From: DATAYF01 sp036272735
Lineage (GTDB): Bacteria > Chloroflexota > Ktedonobacteria > Ktedonobacterales > Ktedonobacteraceae
Reading direction: 5' to 3'
DNA length: 18,499 nucleotides
Assembly: GCA_036272735.1 (NCBI GenBank)
Contig: DATAYF010000470.1
Span: 1-18,499, forward strand
Within the stretch, counting starts at the first letter, position 1; the number at the start of each line of letters is the position of its first letter. A program made the position numbers and the translations under genes. Positions 7,191 to 13,383 of the stretch are shown here, one piece after another. A model generated the notes under the pieces. That model had not been told where the DNA came from. It ran no database searches and worked only from the letters and a program-made list of their open reading frames with translations.

Positions 7191-7984
7191 TGCTCACACT
7201 CCTTTTGTGTGTGTTCAGCCAGCAAGCGCTCTGGCGGTTCAGGCTGGGAAGGCGCTCGATTGCTATCGTGCGCCCTAGTTTCGCTAGATGGATGGCGTTT
7301 CTTGCTCATTGCCTCAACAGACATGCCAACGATGATCCCGACGCATGTCGCGACGAGCAGCCCGGAATTGAACGGTAAATGTGCTGCCAGCAGTGCCACA
7401 ATTCCCGCTGTTGCTGCTACCAGACCATCCGCTCGCCGTTTGAGCGATGGCACCACGAGGGCAATAAAGGTGAGCGGCAAGGCAAAATCCAGGGACCAAC
7501 TCGCGGGAATGTGGGCACCAAGCAGGAGACCCATCGCCGTACTCACCTGCCAGCCACTCCACAGGGCCAGTCCTGCCCCCAGGAAATACCAGTGCTTGTG
7601 GGTACCGTCGCCGGACCGCTGATAGTGGGTGATTACCACGGCGTAGACCTCGTCGGTGAGCACATACGCCAGCAGCATCTGCCAGAACGGCCCAAGCTTT
7701 TTGAGGTAGGGTGCAACCGATGCGCTATAGAGAGCATGGCGCAGATTGATGACGCAGGCGGTAAGGATGATCACGCCTGCTGGCACGCTGGCACCGATGA
7801 GTTGCACCGTCACAAACTGGGCCGAGCCTGCGAAGACGATGAAGGACATGGCCTGCGCCACAACAGACGAAATATGGGCACCAACAGCCGATGCACCATA
7901 AATCATCCCAAAGGGGAGCACGCCCAGAAGGATGGGAAGCGTATCTTTGATACCAGTGAGAAACTCAGCACGTTTTGTCATCAT
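7187..7984 (-). CDS. azlC: AzlC-family branched-chain amino acid exporter large subunit
   Basis: Inner-membrane permease of 265 aa with several hydrophobic helices. Family features are FLTGIKDTLPILLGVLPFGM, MSFIVFAGSAQFVTVQLIG and NLRHALYSASVAPYLK followed by YVLTDEVYAV. The last 40 residues are a hydrophilic tail rich in Pro, Glu and Arg, probably cytoplasmic and absent from minimal homologues as I know them. ATGs at 7984 and 7981 are both possible, and the ribosome-binding site is weak. It pairs with azlD downstream. An AraC regulator gene ends 113 bases upstream on the same strand and is a likely local regulator. Confidence 0.9.
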   Translation of the reverse strand: MMTKRAEFLTGIKDTLPILLGVLPFGMIYGASAVGAHISSVVAQAMSFIVFAGSAQFVTVQLIGASVPAGVIILTACVINLRHALYSASVAPYLKKLGPFWQMLLAYVLTDEVYAVVITHYQRSGDGTHKHWYFLGAGLALWSGWQVSTAMGLLLGAHIPASWSLDFALPLTFIALVVPSLKRRADGLVAATAGIVALLAAHLPFNSGLLVATCVGIIVGMSVEAMSKKRHPSSETRAHDSNRAPSQPEPPERLLAEHTQKECEQ

Positions 7985-8097
7985 GCCTTGTATGCTAAAG
8001 CTTCTCCGGCCTCTGCGTCTTGTACGTTCTTGCTATGTCCTTATTCCGAACCCCAACGCCACTGCCGTGGCTAGCGCTGCGCGCTCAGGGGCTCGGA

Positions 8098-8952
8098 TCA
8101 GTAGTCTGTGATGGTGCCATGTGCGTATTGTCCTGGCGTCACACCAACCAGTGATTTGAAATGCCTCGTCAGGTGACTCTGATCGGTAAACCCAACAGCG
8201 CCTGCCACCTCCGCCAGCGGCATTGCTGACGCGATGAGGAGTTTGGCACGTGTGACGCGTATCTGGGTCAGATAGTGGTGGGGAGGAAGGCCAACGGCGT
8301 CGCGAAACACGCGCAACAGGTGAAATGAACTCAAATTGACGAATGTAGTGAGTTGTTCGAGCGAGACATTTTCCGTATAGTGCTCCTCTAAATAGGCACG
8401 CACTTTCTGGACGCTGGCGCGCTCGACACCAGGGGTGCGCGTGAGAGAACGGGTATCCGCGTGTCGCGTGATCAGGTGCGCCAGGGTCCAGACAAATCTG
8501 GATTCGCGTTCAAGGGTGCTGGGAGATGTTGCCAATGCAGCATGCAGGCGAGAGAGCGACATTGCCAATGCAGGATCGTGGATGACAGGCGCTGGAAAGA
8601 AAGGAAGGTCTCTTGAGCGGTCCGCGAGCGAAGACGCGGCCTGCTGGAGCAGCGAGGCATCAGGGTAGAGCATTTGATAGGTCCAGCCTTGCTCTGTCGC
8701 TGCTGCTCCTGTATGCATCTCTCCAGGATTGATGAGCACAACACTGCCCTGTGGAGCAATATGGGTGCTTCCTCGATAGCGGAAGCGTTCAGCACCTGCG
8801 CCGATCACCCCTATCGCGTAGCCTTCATGCATATGAGGAGCAAACGCATGCGTGATATAGGTAGCCCGTAACAACTCAAGATTACTGAGCGCCGGATCAC
8901 GCCAAAACGTGGCCTGCTCGTGAAGATGGGAAGTATTGACTTGATTTCTCAT
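8098..8952 (-). CDS. AraC-family transcriptional regulator (cupin sensor + HTH)
   Basis: Transcription factor of 284 aa. The N-terminal half is an AraC-type cupin sensor with APHMHEGYAIGVIGAGAERF and GSVVLINPGEMHTG. The C-terminal 100 residues are two helix-turn-helix motifs, seen in SLEQLTTFVNLSSFHLLRVF and in MPLAEVAGAVGFTDQSHLTR followed by HFKSLVGVTPGQY. I prefer the ATG at 8952, 8 bases after AGGAG, over the ATG at 8991, which lacks a ribosome-binding site and lies at the probable end of the IS607 element. It is encoded just upstream of azlCD on the same strand, an arrangement that suggests amino-acid-responsive control of the exporter (inference). Confidence 0.9.
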   Translation of the reverse strand: MRNQVNTSHLHEQATFWRDPALSNLELLRATYITHAFAPHMHEGYAIGVIGAGAERFRYRGSTHIAPQGSVVLINPGEMHTGAAATEQGWTYQMLYPDASLLQQAASSLADRSRDLPFFPAPVIHDPALAMSLSRLHAALATSPSTLERESRFVWTLAHLITRHADTRSLTRTPGVERASVQKVRAYLEEHYTENVSLEQLTTFVNLSSFHLLRVFRDAVGLPPHHYLTQIRVTRAKLLIASAMPLAEVAGAVGFTDQSHLTRHFKSLVGVTPGQYAHGTITDY

Positions 8953-8991
8953 GCCCGTGCTCCTATTTACCGTTGTCTGGGGTGTGGACAT

Positions 8992-9110
8992 CTAGGACAC
9001 CCACGGTCCAGTTCTTGCTTCAACCGGAAGAATTTCACTGAGTGGTGCCACTCAGCCAGCGCTCCGCCCGTCCACAAGCATTTTACGTCCGATGCAACTC
9101 ACCGTTGACG
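8992..9110 (-). ncRNA. Candidate omega-RNA (reRNA) scaffold at the tnpB 3' end
   Basis: TnpB nucleases use a guide RNA made from the 3' end of tnpB and the transposon end. Beyond the tnpB stop (9083) the minus strand has a hairpin with 8-base arms (9055-9038, CTGAGTGG/CCACTCAG). GAAGCAAGAA follows (9021-9012), then a bulged terminal hairpin (9011-8992, CTGGAC/GTCCTAG). From memory, many cyanobacterial tnpB elements end in a similar GAAGCRGGAA plus hairpin. The guide would then be the bases just after 8992, the AraC upstream region. The 5' limit (9110) is arbitrary. Confidence 0.4.
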
Positions 9111-10420
9111 ATATTCTTTAAAGCGCTTGCTTCTTCTTTTGCCAGCCCCTCAAGGTTCTGTGAGGCGTTGATATCCCGATCTTGAGGAACCTGATACAGC
9201 GGACAGGTGGGGTTCTGGCAAAGAAAGATGCGATCCGAAAGCTGCATGTCTTCCCATTTCCAGCCACAACAGTGACACAACTTGGAGGATGGGAAAAAGC
9301 GATCTGCAGAGATGAGGTGCTCCCCATTCCATGCACTTTTGTACGTCATTTGCCTACGAAATTCGCCCATGCCCACATCGCTGATCGCGCGGGCAAGCTT
9401 TCGATTTTGCTTCATACCCTCGACGTTGAGATCCTCCAGGCAGATCACCTGAGGACGGCGTGGTGCATTCACCTCTGTAGTTCGGTGCAGCATCTTTTTC
9501 ACCTGCTTTTTGACTTTCTTTTGCTCTGGCTTGGTTTTCGCTTCGGGCAGAAGAGAAGAAAGCTTCGCCGACAGGGTGCTCCGCTCTTCTTTGGTGAGTG
9601 GGGCATGTGCAATCGAACTGGTGGCTTTGTGCAGGGTATCTTCACGAATATTAGCAATACGAGCGTGCAGCTTTGCGACTCGGTGGCGGGCCTTCTCACG
9701 ATTGTGTGATCCTTTTTTGCAACGCGACAGATGACGTTGCGCGCGCTTGAGGCGTTTGAGGGAGGCGCTAAGAGCTTTGGGGTTTTTGATGGGTGGGCGA
9801 CCATCCGAGCAGGCCGCGAGCGACGTGATACCGAGATCGACACCCAGAGGTGCCCCGAGAGCCGAAACCGGCTCAGGCACGTTCTCTTCTACCAGCACCG
9901 CAACATACCACCGGCCTGCGCGTTCACTGATGGTCGCGGAGAGGACTTTCACTCCAGAAGGAGGAATGTACCTCTGTTCTTTGAGGCGCATGGTTCCCAG
10001 TTTCGGGAGTTGAATGCGGTTTTCAAGCACATAAATCGGCTTATCCAGGCGCAAGGAGCCAATTCCCTCGCTCTTCTTTTTGAAGGTCGGGAAGCCCAGA
10101 CTGTGGTGCTTTTCCCCGGCTTTGCGCTCCCCTAAACGCCGAAAGAAGTTGTCAAAGGCTTGATCCAGGTCACGCAGCGCAATTTGGTAAATCCACTTGG
10201 AGACCTTTTTGAGCCAGGGGAGGTCAGAATGCTTCTGGACAGTCAGTTCTTTTTGCAGATCTATCGCAGAAATGCGCTTCCCTGTTTGCTCGTAGACTTC
10301 TTTCTTGCGAGCAAGACCGTAGTTGTAGGCATAGCGTGCCACTCCTGCACATTGATAGAGAAGGACCAATTGCTTCACAGTCGGATCGAGTTCCGTCTTG
10401 TATCCTCTGGTGACCTTCAT
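9083..10420 (-). CDS. tnpB: TnpB RNA-guided endonuclease (IS607/IS605 type)
   Basis: TnpB, the Cas12-ancestor nuclease that IS200/IS605/IS607 elements use for RNA-guided cleavage, 445 aa. Residues 1-180 form the wedge/REC region, starting MKVTRGYKTELDPT. The RuvC active site is complete: D195 (GVDLGIT), E329 (CLEDLNVEGM) and D416 (DRDINASQN). The zinc ribbon has C382/C385 (CHCC) and C401/C406 (CQNPTC). Residues 271-325 form a Lys/Glu-rich insertion between the helix ending HKATSSIA and the strand carrying E329. Compact TnpBs are nearer 400 aa. The ATG at 10420 lies 7 bases after the accessory ORF, so the genes are probably co-translated. No frameshift is seen. Confidence 0.93.
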   Translation of the reverse strand: MKVTRGYKTELDPTVKQLVLLYQCAGVARYAYNYGLARKKEVYEQTGKRISAIDLQKELTVQKHSDLPWLKKVSKWIYQIALRDLDQAFDNFFRRLGERKAGEKHHSLGFPTFKKKSEGIGSLRLDKPIYVLENRIQLPKLGTMRLKEQRYIPPSGVKVLSATISERAGRWYVAVLVEENVPEPVSALGAPLGVDLGITSLAACSDGRPPIKNPKALSASLKRLKRAQRHLSRCKKGSHNREKARHRVAKLHARIANIREDTLHKATSSIAHAPLTKEERSTLSAKLSSLLPEAKTKPEQKKVKKQVKKMLHRTTEVNAPRRPQVICLEDLNVEGMKQNRKLARAISDVGMGEFRRQMTYKSAWNGEHLISADRFFPSSKLCHCCGWKWEDMQLSDRIFLCQNPTCPLYQVPQDRDINASQNLEGLAKEEASALKNIVNGELHRT

Positions 10421-10427
10421 ACAGGCT

Positions 10428-10718
10428 TTATTCCGCTTTCTCCCACTCCAAATACTGCTCCCGCTCTTCGGGTGTCATCTTGCGGCAAATATAGGTTTTC
10501 TTCATGGCCTGAAAATCCAGTTCCCCATCCAGATAATAGCCGTTGCGTTCTGCTTCGTTCTGAAGCTCTCGAATGGGGTAATCAGCATCCACCGTGAAAT
10601 CGTAATGGCCTCGATCCATTCCGTGCTGAAGATCAGGTCGCTGATCAATTTCTCGATCACGTCTGTCGTGAAGTTCAATAAACTGTCTTGTAGCTTGATC
10701 GGGGTCAAAAGCTGTCAT
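10428..10718 (-). CDS. Unknown 96-aa acidic protein between tnpA and tnpB
   Basis: I do not recognise this protein. The ATG at 10718 overlaps the tnpA stop in ATGA and has GGAGCC 8-9 bases upstream. It ends TAA at 10428, 7 bases before tnpB. The product is very acidic (24 Asp/Glu against 14 Lys/Arg by my count). It has a charged N-terminal half (QFIELHDRRDREIDQRPDL), a Tyr/Asp-rich middle and a helical C-terminus (MTPEEREQYLEWEKAE). There is no membrane segment, Cys pair or known DNA-binding motif. Tight coupling on both sides argues for a real gene. Canonical IS607 elements carry only tnpA and tnpB, so it could be an accessory or regulatory factor (inference). Confidence 0.75.
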   Translation of the reverse strand: MTAFDPDQATRQFIELHDRRDREIDQRPDLQHGMDRGHYDFTVDADYPIRELQNEAERNGYYLDGELDFQAMKKTYICRKMTPEEREQYLEWEKAE

Positions 10719-11302
10719 GAGGCTGGCTCCTGTTTCATGACCTGTTCCACACACTGCTGAATTTTCTTCGCTCGTTCTTTGGAATGTCTTCGCCCATAGA
10801 TGCGACTGGCCATCGCAGCGATCACCGCGATAAAGTCGTCAACGAAATCATGTTGGGTATCGGTGGGAAATATGACTTCAACGGTACGTCCTTGCATCTG
10901 CAAAAGCTGTTCGATGTACACGAAGCCGAAACGCGTTAAACGATCTGGATGCTCAATGATAATCTTACCAATCTGCGGGTCAGTCAAGAGCCTGAGCAGT
11001 TTGGGACGCGAATCGTTCATGCCTGAGGCAATTTCCTGCACAATTTTGGTCACCTGATAGCCACGGCTGGCAGCATAGGTCTTCAGCCGCTCCGCTTGGC
11101 GCTCCAGGTCCGCTTTTTGCCCTGTGGTGGAGACGCGAACATACAAAGCAATGCCTTGGGGTGCCTCTTGTTCAGGTTTGGGGTCACGAACAATAATGGT
11201 CCCCGTATCGAGTTGATAGGCATCCAGCCGCCCTGCTTTCCACCACCGGAAAGCCGTCTTGTAGCTCACAGACATTTTTTTCGCATATTGGCTCAGTCTC
11301 AT
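10715..11302 (-). CDS. tnpA: IS607-family serine recombinase TnpA
   Basis: Transposase of the small serine-recombinase type, 195 aa. Residues 1-35 are a MerR-like helix-turn-helix (LSQYAKKMSVSYKTAFRWWK, then AGRLDAYQLDTG). From residue 50 comes the resolvase domain, ALYVRVSTTGQKADLERQ, with nucleophile S58. Further features are VQEIASGMNDSRPKLLRLL, IIIEHPDRLTRFGFVYIEQL and an Arg-rich C-terminus (SRIYGRRHSKERAKK). In IS607 the order is DNA-binding then catalytic domain, as here. Length is typical. The start has no ribosome-binding site, but a promoter ends 6 bases upstream, implying a leaderless message. Confidence 0.93.
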   Translation of the reverse strand: MRLSQYAKKMSVSYKTAFRWWKAGRLDAYQLDTGTIIVRDPKPEQEAPQGIALYVRVSTTGQKADLERQAERLKTYAASRGYQVTKIVQEIASGMNDSRPKLLRLLTDPQIGKIIIEHPDRLTRFGFVYIEQLLQMQGRTVEVIFPTDTQHDFVDDFIAVIAAMASRIYGRRHSKERAKKIQQCVEQVMKQEPAS

Positions 11303-11308
11303 GGGGTA

Positions 11309-11337
11309 ATTTTATCATAAATAGGGATAAATGTCAG
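11309..11337 (-). promoter_or_regulatory. tnpA promoter predicting a leaderless transcript
   Basis: On the minus strand CTGACA (11337-11332), a 17-base spacer and TAAAAT (11314-11309) give a good sigma70-like promoter. Counting 7 bases on from the -10 puts +1 at 11302, the A of the tnpA ATG. This agrees with the missing ribosome-binding site. Confidence 0.5.
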
Positions 11338-11449
11338 TGTATTGCGTTGCTACGCTGTGCCCATTACCAGCGTATTTTTGGAAGACAAGATCGTGCGCGG
11401 TTTCTACGGCGGTGGCGATAGCCCCCAAAAGCACAGTATCATCGCCCAA
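11315..11449 (-). pseudogene. ROK-family protein C-terminal remnant
   Basis: A 44-codon minus-strand frame that follows a TAA and ends TGA at 11315 reads LGDDTVLLGAIATAVETAHD and continues LVFQKYAGNGHS. It resembles the C-terminal helix region of ROK-family sugar kinases/repressors (LGDxAxLLGA pattern). No start, ATPase motif or zinc motif remains. Its last codons run into the tnpA promoter. It looks like the 3' scrap of a gene lost when the region was rearranged. Assignment is from a short motif only. Confidence 0.45.
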
Positions 11450-11451
11450 TT

Positions 11452-11470
11452 ATGATGGTTGCACCATCAT
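11452..11470. repeat. Short palindrome with TGATGG/CCATCA arms
   Basis: ATGATGGT (11452-11459), three bases, then ACCATCAT (11463-11470): a perfect 8-bp stem between the ROK remnant and the permease promoter. It belongs to the same TGATGG/CCATCA class as the palindromes at 5340-5389 and 6835-6856. Confidence 0.7.
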
Positions 11471-11511
11471 TGTAAACTATCTTAACCAAGTTAGGGAAGG
11501 GCAATTAATTG

Positions 11512-11540
11512 TTGACAAACATAAGTTAGGAAACTATACT
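11512..11540 (+). promoter_or_regulatory. Near-consensus sigma70-like promoter of the APC permease
   Basis: TTGACA (11512-11517), a 17-base spacer and TATACT (11535-11540) match 11 of 12 consensus positions with ideal spacing. The start site would be near 11547, giving a leader of about 83 bases before the GTG at 11630. Confidence 0.75.
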
Positions 11541-11544
11541 AACT
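11524..11544. promoter_or_regulatory. Inverted-repeat operator over the -10 box
   Basis: AGTTAG (11524-11529), nine bases, then CTAACT (11539-11544) form a perfect inverted repeat covering the permease -10. A second repeat, TAAC-CAA-GTTA, lies just upstream (about 11483-11493). The GTTAG/CTAAC type recalls MarR-class operators. A repressor bound here would block the promoter. No MarR gene is in the window, so the regulator is unknown. Confidence 0.5.
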
Positions 11545-11629
11545 CTACAAGGGAAATATTCATTCGTGCTCACTCCAATCATTCATACACTGATCAATGT
11601 AGATCTAGTAGTTCACAAGGAGGCGTTTC

Positions 11630-13105
11630 GTGAGTTCCCCAAGCCTACATCAGCAACCGGAAGATACACCAGCCGGAACGATTACAGGCAATGCTCAAGG
11701 ACAAACGACAAACGGGTTTATCCGCAGCGTTGGATCACTGACAGCAACAGCGATCAACATGACGCAGATGTGCGGCATCGGACCATTCATCACCATACCG
11801 ATCATGGTCGCGACCTTTGGCGGTCCCCAGGCGATTATTGGGTGGGTGGCGGGAGCCATACTTGCACTCACCGATGGGCTGGTCTGGGCGGAACTAGGTG
11901 CGGCGATGCCGGGGGCAGGAGGCACCTATATTTATCTGCGCGAAGCATTTCAATATCGCGCGGGCCGCTTAATGCCGTTCCTATTTATCTGGACCGCCAT
12001 CTTATCTATTCCTTTGATCATGTCAACCGGCGTGATTGGCCTGGTACAATACCTGGGCTATCTGTGGCCGAATATGAGCTGGCTCGAAATTCACCTTGTC
12101 TCGCTCGTTATTGTGGCCGTGGTCGTCTTTGCTCTATACCGGCGCATTCAATCAGTTGGCATCCTTACAAACCTCTTGTTCATCATTATGCTGCTCTCCA
12201 TCGGCCTCGTAATCGTTGCGGCATTCACGCACTTTAATCCACAACTTGCGTTTACGTATTCGCCGCATGCCTTCACGTTCAATGGTCAATTTTTCCTTGG
12301 CCTGGGCGCGGGCCTGGTCATAGGCATATACGATTACCTGGGCTACAATACCACTTCCTACATGGCCGACGAGATGCGCAACCCCGGCCGCGCCATCCCC
12401 CGCTCCATTATTTTCTCGGTGATCGGTATGATGATCCTGTACCTGGCGCTCAACATTGGTGTGCTGGGCGTCGTGCCCTGGCAAGTCGTGGCCCATTCTT
12501 CATCCATTGCCTCACTGATTTTGGAACGGACATGGGGAGTGGGCGTATCGAGAGTGGTCACGGTCCTGATCATCATCACGGCATTTGCCTCGGTCTTTAC
12601 GGGCCTGCTCGGTGGCTCGCGTGTCCCCTACAATGCTGCGCGTGATGGCATTTTCCTGCGTGTCTTCGACAAGCTCCATCCTCGCTATCGTTTTCCCTAT
12701 ATCGCACTCATTGTGATGGGAGCCATCACTGCGATTGGTTCATTCTTTGACCTGACGACCGTCATTAACATGCTGATCGCGGTTACCGTGCTCGTGCAAG
12801 GCATCGGGCAGGTGGTAGCATTGTTCGTGTTGCGACGCAAACAGGCTCGTCTGAAACGCCCCTATCGCATGTGGCTCTACCCGCTGCCAGCTATCATCGC
12901 CCTGGTTGGCTGGATTTATGTCTACTGCTCATCTGGGAGCACATCAATTATCTCGTCTCTTATCTGGGTGGTTGCTGGCATCGTCGCCTTCCTGATCTGG
13001 GCACGCGTCGAACACACCTGGCCCTTTGGATCAAAGGAGATTCGCGAAGCCTACCTGGAAGAACAGGCGCAGCAGGAAAATACATCAGCGGTAATCAACC
13101 ATTGA
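11630..13105 (+). CDS. APC-superfamily amino acid permease
   Basis: Inner-membrane amino acid transporter of 491 aa with about 12 helices. It starts with a hydrophilic N-terminus (about 30 residues). The first helix region is TATAINMTQMCGIGPFITIP, and the signature LGAAMPGAGGTYIYLREAF follows helix 2. YDYLGYNTTSYMADEMRNPG is the conserved loop near the substrate site. The start is GTG at 11630, six bases after a perfect AAGGAGG (11617-11623). It has its own strong promoter. The closest families by pattern are LAT/APA-type permeases. Substrate is unknown. No terminator with a U tract follows, though a weak imperfect hairpin lies around 13167-13205. Confidence 0.92.
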   Translation: MSSPSLHQQPEDTPAGTITGNAQGQTTNGFIRSVGSLTATAINMTQMCGIGPFITIPIMVATFGGPQAIIGWVAGAILALTDGLVWAELGAAMPGAGGTYIYLREAFQYRAGRLMPFLFIWTAILSIPLIMSTGVIGLVQYLGYLWPNMSWLEIHLVSLVIVAVVVFALYRRIQSVGILTNLLFIIMLLSIGLVIVAAFTHFNPQLAFTYSPHAFTFNGQFFLGLGAGLVIGIYDYLGYNTTSYMADEMRNPGRAIPRSIIFSVIGMMILYLALNIGVLGVVPWQVVAHSSSIASLILERTWGVGVSRVVTVLIIITAFASVFTGLLGGSRVPYNAARDGIFLRVFDKLHPRYRFPYIALIVMGAITAIGSFFDLTTVINMLIAVTVLVQGIGQVVALFVLRRKQARLKRPYRMWLYPLPAIIALVGWIYVYCSSGSTSIISSLIWVVAGIVAFLIWARVEHTWPFGSKEIREAYLEEQAQQENTSAVINH

Positions 13106-13383
13106 CATTTCATTCCTGAAGCAGCAGAGAGAGGAAGATTTGCCCGGAAAGCACAATGATAAAAGGAAGCAAAAGACCATCTCCTCACGGAAGAAGAGGT
13201 GGCCTTCTATAAATAGTGGAATTTGTTCGGCACCATCCCTTTGAGAAAGCTCTCGTTCTCATTTTAATTGTATCACAATCGTCAACAGCCCGACATCGTC
13301 CAAAAGCACGATGTTTTTTTGTCTTGCCCTTTGTATACTCTCCATCTAACCTATCTCATAGAGCAGAAAGGAAAACGGGGCCG

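Larger units (their letters stand above)
8992..11314 (-). mobile_element. IS607-family insertion sequence (tnpA, accessory ORF, tnpB)
   Basis: Complete-looking IS607-type transposon: serine-recombinase tnpA, a 96-aa ORF and tnpB on the minus strand, each overlapping or within 7 bases of the next. IS607 elements have no terminal inverted repeats or reliable target duplications, so the ends are estimates. The tnpB-proximal end is placed at the terminal hairpin (8992-9011). The tnpA-proximal end is placed near the ROK remnant stop (11315). The two catalytic proteins keep their active-site residues, so the element may be active. Confidence 0.75.

Noticed and set aside
7379..8074. 231-codon plus-strand frame
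   Set aside because: Antisense to azlC. The product is Cys/His/Arg-rich with no recognisable domain, typical of a shadow frame in GC-rich DNA.
9182..9709. 175-codon plus-strand frame inside the transposon
   Set aside because: Antisense to tnpB, which has an intact catalytic triad. No independent support.
11566..12237. 223-codon plus-strand frame overlapping the permease start
   Set aside because: Out of frame with the permease. The product is Arg/His-rich and lacks the membrane pattern, while the permease frame has the ribosome-binding site and the APC signature.
13311..13339. Promoter for the MFS gene (TATACT at 13334-13339)
   Set aside because: The -10 is good but no acceptable -35 lies 16-18 bases upstream.
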